This document shows positions 54,268 to 64,000 of a stretch of DNA of 64,000 nt, one piece after another. The position numbers were made by a program, and so were the translations under genes. The notes beneath the pieces are model-generated. The model ran no database searches. It saw only the letters and a program-made list of their open reading frames with translations, and had not been told where the DNA came from. The stretch is from Aquatica leii. Taxonomy: Eukaryota; Arthropoda; Insecta; Coleoptera; Lampyridae. The stretch covers positions 21,155,533-21,219,532 of the forward strand of contig CM069439.1 of the NCBI GenBank assembly GCA_035610365.1. The letters run 5' to 3'. Position 1 is the first letter of the stretch; the number at the start of each line of letters is the position of its first letter.

Positions 54268-56303
54268 CACGTTAACTGCTACTGTATTTTTATCGTACCT
54301 ACCACAACGCTAACAAGGTTTTTGATTATAAAATACTAAATTTTATTGGTCAATGGGATTATGTCTTTTTTTGAAGTAAGAACATAAATAAAGGCGGAAA
54401 GGGCGTTGTCGGCCAGAGCTGACACGCGCATATGTCACCAAAACACATCAACAGTGCTCGTCGACTGACAGAAAAGTACTAACACTTCAACACTCAAAGC
54501 TTTATTTGACTTAACTGAATATATAAAACTTTACATATTTTTATGGAATTCCAAAAACAGCCTTTGAGACATAAATAGTTTTTTGGCATACAAGGGCAAT
54601 GGTTTTTTTCTCTCCTTTTTCTGTGTTATAATTTGTGGAACACCAAGTACATCTTTAAGCCTACTGGTTTTTTTCGGTACATGGTCTTGCCGAATTGTCA
54701 AAGAGGGTTTTGGTGGTTCTAGCATTAAACCACCAATCACCTCCATTCAAAACTCATAAAATGACATTTTGAACTTTGTCATGTTTTATATATCAAATAT
54801 AAACTTAATAAGAGCATCTGCAATATATGTATGCTCAGTATTTTATTGGAGCGTCTTTCTGCCACAAAGGTAATACGACCCATGTATTTGTTATATTTAA
54901 AAATTTGAGAGAGTTCTTGTTTTTTCGTGTTCATTTTGTTACGATAGGTTACCATGGCATTCGGAAATTTAGTAGAAATGTACGAAACGTCTATTTTGCT
55001 GCGTCATTTTCCAGTTAAAATCATTGCTGTATCGGGCGATAGTTCCTCCTGTCTTCAAACTTGATGATTTAACTTCTTCGAGTGTATTTTTTTTATCGAT
55101 CCTGACTCTGTCCCCGTACAGAAAGTTTTTCTATTTATTCTCAACTAAATGAGAACAACGTTAGTGGCATGTCATTCACTTCCAATTTGATCCAACTTAC
55201 TTGTGTATACTGCAATTTTCAGAATAAGCCCACCAGGTTCAATCAACATGTAGAGTTTGATACCCTGCCTCTTACTTTTTTTCTTGTTGAAATAATTTAT
55301 AAGAGGTCGTATCTTATATAAGCGATTAGCAAAAGTGTCTTTATTCGATAGAAGATTCGTTGCAAAAATCTACGAAACTCATAACGTTCACACTCTATAA
55401 TATAAAAATCAATATTCCAATAATTATCTCATAATAAGTAAAAAACAATCTCTACTCATCGCCGGAAAAAAACTGGTAATTAAAAACATCTTGAAGTCTT
55501 CTGATCTAGAGTCTATTTATTTTTATGGTACCCATATGTAATAAGAAACCAAAAAATACTTGCAGCTCGTCTTGGGTAATGTTCTTCCAACGAATGATGC
55601 GCGAAGACGTTGAAGTAAAGTTAGACAGAAATATTTCTTCTGTGTATCTCTTGGATTCACTTCACAGATCGGTTCATCAAAACTGTGATCCACCATCATG
55701 CGAAAAAAGTCTAGAGGTGTGTTACCTGCAAACAATACAAAAACAAATGCAGAGTACGCATTAAGCGAAGTAGAAATATTAGAACAAAATTGATGTCTTT
55801 TTTCCTTATTACGTACAGAGCATAGTAATAGAGAATTTAGAGGTTCTTATCATTAGAAGTACACAGTAACTTTGTTTGTCCGGCGAAAATGAGCAGCAGC
55901 ACCAGGTGTTGTTTGGGCAATACCTGCAACTACATTATTTTTTGTTACTATTCTGTCAATATCACTGTAATCACTGCTATAATCATCATGATCTTGGTCG
56001 GATTCTGGCAGGTCAGCGTCAGAATCCAACAAGTATGTTAGATTATCTAAATATTCATCTTTATCAGAATCTGATAATAACTTTTCTAACTCGGTTTGAG
56101 TCAAGGTACATCTATTTCTCAATCTCTCTCGTTGCCATTTTAGGTGTAAAGAAGCTTTGTGAAGTCAAATCACTCATTTGAAACTAGAACTTGTTCTTGT
56201 ATTTAACACCTAACCATACGCTCACGAAACTGATGCATTTAGGCAGCAAGAGAAGCGGTCGTCCAAAGTCGACACACGCACTGCCTGGCGTGCAGTCAAT
56301 GTG
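54268..56303 (-). mobile_element. piggyBac-4 with TTAA duplication
   Basis: The left end is TTAA (54264-54267) followed by CACGTTAACTGCTACTG. The right end is the complement of CACATTGACTGCACGCC followed by TTAA (56304-56307). The first 12 bp of the ends match with two changes. The enclosed minus-strand pseudogene is of the piggyBac family. The unit is 2,036 bp. Confidence 0.8.
54480..56122 (-). pseudogene. piggyBac-4 transposase relic
   Basis: The start region 56122 (MRNRCTLTQTELEKLLSDSD) is followed by an acidic stretch (LPESDQDHDDYSSDYSD), typical of the family N-terminus. Downstream on the minus strand, 55735-55523 reads TPLDFFRMMVDHSFDEPICE, matching the segment before the catalytic domain. 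Further fragments continue in shifted frames (GTIARYSNDFNWK near 55060, YNKYMGR near 54880, where the third catalytic Asp would follow). Stops and frameshifts are numerous. The C-terminal frame 54746-54531 is basic, and its link to the transposase is likely but unproven. Confidence 0.72.
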
Positions 56304-56307
56304 TTAA

Positions 56308-58564
56308 TCTACTTTTTTTCTATATTTTACCAAAATATATTAAATGTTTAAACACTTTTGAAGTGTACTTTTTACTAGATGTTTTTTACAGTTATGCTGC
56401 TTCTGATTTCTTTTCATTCAGTTTTTAAAATATCCATTTTTGACTTTTAAAGACGTTTAATTTTATGTCAATTTTTAATTGAAAAAATACTTTTTATTAT
56501 TCTACAATTTTGTACGTTTTTAAGTTTTTCTTAAACAAATTTAAATCCATTAAGTACAAAAGTGATGGTTTATCAGTTTCTTTTATTTTCCTTTCTTCAA
56601 TTTCATTATTTTTTAACTTTAGTTTGAACGATTAATTTTATTTGATACGATGTCAATGTATTACCAAAATCTTCAAACCAATAGAATAGAACCAATTAAC
56701 TTCGGTACTTTCGGAACTTTCAGTCTGTTTTTTTAATTTTTTTTCACTTTGTGTTTGAAGCTTTAATGATTTGTTTTATTTAACACGTGATTTTTTTCCT
56801 CTGTATTCTTTGTTACTCTAAATTTATACATAGTTTCTTTTGTTTTTGTCTTTTATTTTTTTTGTTTTGTTTTTAACTTTAGTGTTTAGTTTTATTCAAT
56901 ACATTTTTAATTTTTTTTGCTAAAATTTTCAAAGCATTTTAAATTTTTCTAAAACAAACTTAGATCGAGTTATTAAAAAAAAAATTTTATAGGTTTTTTT
57001 TACTTTTTTAAAAAATTTTTTTTACTTCAGTTTCATAGTCAATAAAACGAATTTTCTTATATCTTTTTGTTTCTTAACTTTTTATTTTAGAACTCTACAA
57101 AATAAATTTCTCTAAATTATTTAAAACAATTGTAGTCAATTGTTTTTTTAAAATAATATTAGATATTACGTTCGTACTGTAAAAGTGAGAAAGCATCAGC
57201 AAACAATGAAATGCACAATAGGACAATCTGATGGGGACACAAGGTAGCGGAGAAAACCGCCCATCATTTTTTTTACATTGCTATGCATGTATTTATATAA
57301 TTTTGTATTTTTTATTATTGTTAATTATGGTAATTAAGTTTTTATAATTCACGTCAGCCATAAAAAACAGTTTTTTTTAAAACGCTTCGTTTCAGAGTTA
57401 TAGCGAGAGAACGCAAACATTTATAAATCGAATTAAATGTAGCTGATTAAATCAAAATATTTAATAATTTAGGTATTTATTTTGTAAAGCACAATGTAAT
57501 TTATATTATTTTAAAATTTATTAAAAATATATTTTCCACAAAACTCATAATAATTATTATATAAAAAAATTTTTTTTTCCTTTCCTACATTGTGATGTAA
57601 TGTAATAAAACATTCAATTTATAGAATTTTTATCTTATGCACATGACAATTTTTGGAAGCTTTAAATTGTTTCACTTTTTAAATTATAATTTATTTTCGT
57701 GGTTCTTACATAGGTGAGTTCAGAAAAGCTTTACACTTAGTGTTTTTGAACTAACTTTGTAGAGGCTATGAAATTTTGCTTTAATTTTTGAGCTTTTTAA
57801 ACTTATTATATTTTTCGCCGGCGTTTTGCATCATTCAATGATTTATAGTTTTGGGATGCATTTGTGAATTATTGGTTTATATTCTACAATTATCTGCTAT
57901 TCTATCAGTCAATTATTATAATTCTATTCAAACTGTTGGTAATTTTATTTTAAGTTATATATCTACTTTTTTTTACACTTTCTTAGATTGTTTCTGTTAC
58001 TGTTTTCTTCTCTATATGTTCTTTAAATAAATCTTTTTTTATTAATTTATATTTTGGTTTTTGTTTTTTTACAAATATATCTAATCTAATCGTTTTTCAA
58101 ATTTTATATCCTATTTTTTAATGTTTAATTTTTGCTAGATTTCTATCTTTAGTTTTTTATTAATTTATTTTTATTTTACTTAAATTTTTGTTATTCTTAT
58201 ATGTGGTCCTGGATGTTTTTTTGTAGTGATAATATAAATTTGACTTCAAGTTATGCATTTTGTATTAATTTTTATTCCTAAAAAGTCTGTTGTGTTATTT
58301 TCGTATTCGGTTGCTTCTGAAAAAAAAAAAAAAAAACGTTCGAGCGATGAAAAAAAAATCAAAACAAACAAAATGGTTTTAGACTTAAAATAGCTTATTG
58401 TAACAATTTATTGTACTTTATAAATTAACTTGTGATTTGTGGGAAATGACACCGGCGGTAATTATTTTTAGAAAATACTTATTCAGCAAAATTATTCACC
58501 ATTAAACAAATTTTATAATGCTCCGTAATGAAGTGGTTGTCTGCGTATTTACGATTTAATTTGT
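56308..58564. other. T-rich low-complexity stretch
   Basis: About 2.2 kb strongly biased to T on the plus strand (A on the minus strand), with an A18 run at about 58320. The strand bias resembles the A-rich LINE background at 28740-34390 in reverse orientation, but no coding motif was found. Confidence 0.35.
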
Positions 58565-58734
58565 TAGGGAGACACCTCGACACACACGCTCACGGAAGTG
58601 ATTGTACGATGTTGTTTACAAAAAGAGGTCTTGGAATGGAACAAAAAATTTATTTAAAAAAACTGAACTCAGTAAAGTACTTAAACACAACATAAAACTA
58701 AAATAAATTTGAAACATTTTCCACTTCATGACTT

Positions 58735-60617
58735 GGGAACTTGTAAACTTGTCTTTTGTTAACAGTAGGTGTAGACCGTTTTTTTATGACATCTGAGCTG
58801 TCTATCTAAGCAATATCATCTTTAAGTGGAAATACAAAGCAACTTCTATTTTTTTTTAATTTTAGCTGCAACTCATAGCAAGTATTTTTGCCACATAATT
58901 TATTTTACATTTTACTCAAAAAACTGTAGTTACAACAAAATCGCCAACATTTGCCTGTCGAAGCATCTTTCTTCAATGGATTCGGTTTCAGAATCTCATG
59001 TATAACCATCAAAAACTCGAAGAAATCTTTTTTGGAAGACCGACTTTGTTAATAAAAAAATAGTCACGAAAACTGACAGAAAATAAATAAGTTGCTTTAC
59101 AAAAAATAAAAAAGGATACTTGTTATCTCAGGTGCGATGTTAATTCTTCCAATTGCATAAAGATCGCATACCGTACCAGCATGACAAGTAAAACAACTTA
59201 ATCTCCTTGTATATAAGGCAAACTCATTTCTTTTAGACCAACTTAATTGATTCTTTTAATTACGCCCTTCAATAGCATCTTGAGCTTATTTCCTGTGCTC
59301 ACTAGCACTGTAATTCCAGTAAAGATTTTTAATGTTTAATTGTGGGATCAAATATCTATTATGAGTAGCTACTAAAATAGGTTTTTAATGGACACATATT
59401 AATATTGGGTCATGTCTTGTGTTTTCTGAGAAAGTGCAAAAACATTTTCGTCCATTGGAGTGATAAAGCACTACTGGCGTGGAGGCTGATTTGGGGCTTA
59501 GAACTTTCAAAGTGCGCATACTGAATTTCTTCACTATATTTGCAAGTATAGTTTTCTGAGAAGTCTATGTGTTATTGCTTTAAACTGGTTTCTTCTTCTT
59601 TTTTTTTGTGCTTTCAACCCGTTCTTTTACAGTTTTTAGACATTTTTCTTTATACTTAATTAAAATAGTTGTTTTTTTTTAAATCAATTCATTCTGACGG
59701 TTCTGAGCCATTAAACTTTTTTGTTACAAAGGTTTTATGTTTACATTACCTACATATTCTTTCCAAACATTTCTCTTCTATAGCGTCGTTGCAGCATCTT
59801 GCTTTCATGACTTTATTAGGTACGTTTTGATTAGTTCTTTTTAGTATATGTAATGTAAAAACAAACAAAGACAGGTTTGTATGTGGTTTGCACAAACATG
59901 TATTTTTTGTTTCTACTTTCGGTAACCGAATCTAAAAAAGTTCCAACTTGCAGAAACTTGAATAACACAAACGTTTGTTAGCAGTGGTATTAATACATTT
60001 TTTGTGAATCGTTTAGATATCAAATTTGTTATTTTTATATTGCTTTTTGTAATCGTTTCTTTCTTGCCTGTTGTTAAACTACTGTTTTTATCATTCTCTA
60101 GAAACTTTTGAATATTCTCCCCAACAATTTGAATTTTATTTTTAGAGCATTGATCAAGAAAAGTTGGGAATGCGGCTCTTTTAGAAGTAAAAGTAAAGAA
60201 ATCGGTAGAAAATTAATATTTTTTTATTATATGTTTATTAAGCACAAAAGAAAAAAAACTACTTTTTTTTGTTGTAGAATTGTTTTGAAAACTTGATTTG
60301 AAAGTCTTCCTTTTTTTGCTTTCATTTATTCTGAGTCCTGCGCGCTAGTCGTCTTTCACTTTTACTTCGTGACGATAATGATTATCTTCAACATTTAAAG
60401 TTGTCGCTTTTTTTTTGAGTTTTTGTATCGTCTTGCCCGCTCTACTCACCAAGCCAACTTTTTTCTTCTTTTGATATCTTTCTCTGTATTTCTTTTTCAC
60501 ATTATTATACTTTTGCGGATAATTTTTGAGTTTTTCTCTGGCTTTTCGCATACTCAACTTTTTTCGTTGTGTTCTCTTCTTCATTTTTTTTTCAGCAGTA
60601 GATGATGAACGTGGCAT
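58735..60617 (-). pseudogene. Decayed ORF of an uncharacterised multicopy insect family
   Basis: The start is MPRSSSTAEKKMKKRTQRKK (60617), followed by a strongly basic region with RERYQKKKK, open to 60345. Further down on the minus strand in broken frames: DFSENYTCKYSEEIQYAHF and SLHASSALSLQW (about 59570-59450), RKQAQDAIEGRNKK-like (near 59270), and GDFVVTTVF with a DSSDVIKK-like segment (about 58930-58780). I recall the DF(S/A)EN...CKY...EIQ...AH motif and the GD(F/Y)V ... I-KKLP tail from a widespread unannotated insect protein family; no search was run. Acidic residues in these motifs suggest an RNase H-fold nuclease, which is inference. Confidence 0.4.
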
Positions 60618-60786
60618 TTAGGATGCTAATCAAATATATATCAATTAAAGATAAAACATTTTTATTGTTATAGTGTATATATCAAATAGTCAATTGTTTC
60701 CTAGTTTAACATCATTTGTACAGATCATCATTAATGGTTATTGTATATTAAATTAAAATATTATAATATTAGTTCCTAATTGAATG

Positions 60787-60890
60787 AGTTATTACTTTCG
60801 TTGACGTTTTATTACTTTCGTTGACGTTTTATTACTTTCGTGGACAACATTTGTCTACAGAAAAGACGTCAACGGAAGTGAATAATTTAC
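60787..60890. repeat. Tandem and inverted short repeats
   Basis: Three tandem copies of about ATTACTTTCGTTGACGTTTT (20 bp; the last ends TGGAC) are followed after 19 bp by an inverted copy GACGTCAACGGAAGTGAATA. They may be subterminal transposase-binding sites of the preceding element. Confidence 0.7.
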
Positions 60891-62659
60891 ATTAATTAGT
60901 TAGCCTGTAAATTTTATATTTTGAGGTTAGATGGAATATGTAGATCAAAATAAGAAACATATTTTACTGCAAAACTAATATTGAGTATTTAAAAATAAAT
61001 TATTCTTTACAAATTTTCTTATTTCCTGCGGTCACAGAAGTAAGCAATTTAAATGTTGAAACCAGGTGGTCACACTTTTCTTGAAAATTATTACAACAAG
61101 AACTATAAACTTCGCCAAATTTTACCGGGAACACAAAACTGTCATGAACTTACCAAATACCAGCCTGAAGAACATGGTTCTGCTATCTAGTTAAAATTAA
61201 GTTAATTTAAAGGATGTCCACGGATGTGACACCCTAAACTGTAACCGGGTTAAAATTGATCATAGAACTTAAAAAAATTAAGGTATTAAATTTAATCCTA
61301 CTAATGAAGGACATTTCAATCAACCTTTTTACTGGGTTTAAATAACAAACTGTCGATCTTTCTTTAAAGAAAAATTATTAGTTTTAGTTTTTGAATCACC
61401 AGGGTAGTAACGTCTACGGAAGTGATACTTTACGTATTGAAACATATGTAAATAATTTAAACATCTATAAATTTTGCAAATTTTCTATAGTGTTTATAGG
61501 TTAGCTTCTGTTACGTTAATCCCATAACTAAATAACCGACAAAACATATTAAAGACTTACTTTAACTGTTTAGTAACTTAACTTACAACGACTTTTTGAG
61601 AATTACCTATTCATATGGTTTTGATGAATTCAATTTTTTTTTGTTTCCGTATCTAAATTTTTTACATATTTTTTTAACTTGAAAACGTATAAAAAGTCAA
61701 AGCTTTTGCTCTTCTTACTTATTATTTTCTGTCTGACTTTTCTATAGTGTCATTAAGTTTCTTTTTCTGAATATAAGTTTATACAAATTTGTTTGATATA
61801 TGGAATCTGTGTACATCATTATAAACAAACAAAAAATTTGTTTTACAATAGCTTAACAAAAATTCCTATATAAATGTAAAACGTTTACAATACTGTTTTT
61901 TGATTAAGCAAATTAGAAAATTAATTTAAAAGTTGCTTGGAAAAGTATTTTCTATTTTGATTCTTATTTGATTAAAATGTTATGCATTCATTACGAAAAT
62001 GCATTGAAATAAATTTTTGTTGCAATTAAAAATTAGTCTTTGTCAAAAGTTATTTTTATTTATATCTTTTAATTTTATTATTACAATTAATACGTTACAA
62101 CTGTTTAAAGACAATTGGCATAATTATGTTTCATGACAATAAAAAAACACAAAAAAATGTAAAAGAAGAAATTACTTGCTAGAGTTATTTTAAGTTTTAT
62201 CTTTTAGATAAATAAAAATTAAATTTACAGAAAAACTTCTTTTGACTAACGGTCTATAAAGTTACAAACAAATTGTTGCACTAATTAGGTATTAAAAATC
62301 AACTCTTTATAGAGCTGAAGCAAATCTAACTTATTTTACTATAACTCAACCATTGTAAATTTATCTATTGAGTGATTATTGAAGTACTGTTTGTTATATA
62401 GAATGTAAGATAATAAAAACAAAACAAAGATTTAATACCATTCAGTTCAACTCAAATAAATTTCATTTAAAAATTATCTTTAAAAGTTGTAACTTTTGTT
62501 TGAGGTAAGTTTTGACATTATTTAAATATTTTTTAATGTAGAAGTAAAAAATGGTTAGATTTTTGGCATTTTAAAAGTAACATCTCGTATAGAAGATATA
62601 ATTTTATGTGTACAGTGTACAAAAACTTTTGAATCGGATAGGTTTTCCAGGTGTCCAAA
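60891..62659. other. AT-rich stretch with scattered motif copies
   Basis: Copies of the GTCTACGGAAGTGA motif lie at 61218 (weaker) and 61402. No coding region was recognised. Confidence 0.45.
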
Positions 62660-63165
62660 TAAAAATTCACAGATATCGCAAATGTTGCAATTATCGGAAG
62701 GTGTTGAAAACAAACACAATATTACCTACGTAATATAATGAACAAGGTTTATTACAATTTTCAAAAATAAGAATGCATACATAAATAATAAAAATATAAA
62801 AAAAACAAAAATAACTAGTATTTTAATAAACGAGAATATGGTAGTATGATAATGACTTATAGAGAATTTTTTGTCATAACAAATTATGAGCAAAACCGTT
62901 CATTATCAAGAATTGCTGCGCGCTGATAAAACATAGCTTCTAGTGACATATCTAAAGAGAGACCCGATCGCGTTATCTTAAATCCATGCAGTTGAACAAA
63001 CATCATGGCATGTAAATAGGCCGGCGTCACTATTTTTTTCTATTTTTGTAGTTCAATTTTTTTCCCCTTTATCTCTATAAGACGAACGGAAATTGTGCTC
63101 AGCATTGAATTAGTATCAAAAACTCTAAATCCAAACAGTCCCGGCTGTTGTTTCCCAATTATAGC
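62660..63165. repeat. Dispersed repeat R3, copy 2
   Basis: This matches 14150-14745 in the same orientation and is shorter by an internal deletion of roughly 80 bp around 62830-62850. Confidence 0.75.
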
Positions 63166-63674
63166 TCTAGTAGTATGTAATAATTTAGTGCGAAATGATT
63201 GCAAACTGGAGGGTACATCTTATATAGAAATTTTTTCTAGAGAAGCACAAAAATGAGTATTTAGGCTGTATTGCTAACGCTTAGGTTCATTTTCAAGTGA
63301 TGTACGGTAAAAAACACAAAGCAAGCAACAAAATCTCAAAACATCAAACTTTATTTGACACAAAATATTTGCAAAGGAAAAAGTCACCTCGCCTGTTAAG
63401 CGAGGAAAGATCGAAAAATTGTGATTCACGTCTACTGACTCATATTCTGCTGGCTTAGATACATTTGAAAGCATTTGGATAAATGTAAATTTTTTTAGAC
63501 ACAATCAATTTTAGAGCCAAAGTAGAACTTTTAGAAATTTAGCCTGACTTTGATCGAATACGCTTAGATTAAATAAATCATCCAATGATTAAACAATCAA
63601 TTTATATGGCGTGATTCCTGACAATTGCTTCACCATACTCTAACTAGTTGATGCGCATTTAAAAAAAAAGACAC
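63166..63674. other. Interval between R3 and R4
   Basis: A minus-strand frame (63504-63274, 76 codons) is less AT-biased than its surroundings (PAEYESVDVNHNFSIFPRLT), but no domain or family is recognised. Confidence 0.35.
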
Positions 63675-64000
63675 TAAAACTAAATGATTACTGGATTTTA
63701 CCCGAGTTTTATGGCGGTTCACAGTTCTACAGCTTTTAAGATTATGACACTATTCTAGCTACATTTGCCGCATCATTTTAGATGTAAAAATTGCAAAGTG
63801 GAGATTTTATTTCTGGAAATGTGCAGCCACAGTTGAAATTGATTTTTTTCTAACAGTTTGTCGCGTTCGCGATTCCCTGTCATATCTAAAGAAAACGTAC
63901 AGCAGATTGAACTCGCAATAAAAACATTTCGCGACGCGAAGTAATCGACATGCCTTTTTAATAAATTCTTTTTTTTACCGATACTGACTATAAAAAAGCA
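63675..64000. repeat. Dispersed repeat R4, copy 2 (runs off the window)
   Basis: This matches 19164-19520 in the same orientation and continues past the window end. Confidence 0.8.

Larger units (their letters stand above)
58565..60890 (-). mobile_element. Candidate DNA element with an uncharacterised transposase-like ORF
   Basis: The motif CACGGAAGTGATT lies near the left side (58583). Its near-complement ATTACTTTCGTTGACGTTTT is repeated in tandem at the right (60787-60850), with further forward copies at 60868 and 61402. Between the sides lie minus-strand pieces of one protein family (next entry). The arrangement is that of a DNA transposon with repeated subterminal motifs, but exact ends and target duplication were not found. 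Confidence 0.4.

Noticed and set aside
57000-57130. Apparent origin-like AT stretches
   Set aside because: Homopolymer-rich low-complexity DNA common across the window; no specific origin signal.
60345-60617. Lysine-rich frame considered as a ribosomal or histone-like host gene
   Set aside because: Downstream minus-strand fragments tie it to a decayed multicopy ORF, and no host family is recognised.
1-64000. CRISPR arrays, tRNA or rRNA genes, bacterial operons
   Set aside because: No spaced direct repeats of CRISPR type and no cloverleaf or rRNA landmarks were found by eye; the content is clearly eukaryotic.

Overview
The window looks like insect nuclear DNA. It is very AT-rich, intron-bearing and almost entirely made of transposable elements. 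There are no bacterial signatures: no operons, ribosome binding sites or CRISPR arrays. The element mix (DD41D mariners, piggyBac, Tc1, pogo, hAT, Penelope, Ty3/Gypsy, non-LTR elements) is typical of beetle or hemipteran genomes, but I cannot name the species. The only candidate host gene is a small secreted-protein gene whose first exon is at 35495-35570 and whose probable second exon is at 45021-45065.

Layout. 1-2595: AT-rich, with one copy of a dispersed repeat. 2596-6815: a complete but broken Gypsy element (Gypsy-1, minus strand, 193-bp LTRs). 6865-7640: hAT remnant. 7978-10152: piggyBac-1, with matching terminal repeats, TTAA on both sides and a transposase broken by one stop codon. 10153-15062: small fragments and repeats. 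15063-18268: 5'-truncated Gypsy-2 copy A. 18269-20700: dispersed repeats. 20705-22142: Tc1 relic. 23087-24378: Penelope RT fragment between long inverted arms, inserted in a piggyBac relic (to 25640). 26020-28412: pogo-type element. 28740-34390: a decayed non-LTR element carrying three DNA transposons: a Ginger-like element (29339-30144) and two DD41D mariners (30530-32451, 32515-34058). 35445-46936: the host-gene region, with full-length Gypsy-2 copy B (37581-43966) in the presumed intron and a local duplication. 46939-48980: piggyBac-3. 49050-52959: two mariner relics and a LINE 3' end. 54268-56303: piggyBac-4. 58565-60890: an element-like unit with an uncharacterised transposase-like pseudogene. 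61440-64000: AT-rich DNA and repeat copies.

Most notable system: Gypsy-2. Downstream of the integrase, and in the same reading frame in copy A, its polyprotein carries a TARG1/OARD1-type macrodomain (ADP-ribose hydrolase fold) followed by a canonical C-x7-C-x5-C-x3-H zinc finger. Both copies have the module, although each is inactivated by different lesions. Copy A's LTR also has clustered TTCnnGAA boxes, one in a perfect GAA-nn-TTC-nn-GAA array, upstream of a TATA box. This suggests a heat-shock-responsive promoter driving a retroelement that carries an ADP-ribose-processing accessory protein.

Other strong points: the Ginger-like element has a TATA target duplication and a two-exon H2C2 zinc-binding gene, the Penelope arms carry hammerhead-ribozyme-like motifs, and several DNA transposons are one mutation away from an open transposase frame. 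All functional statements are inferences from sequence patterns; no searches were run.
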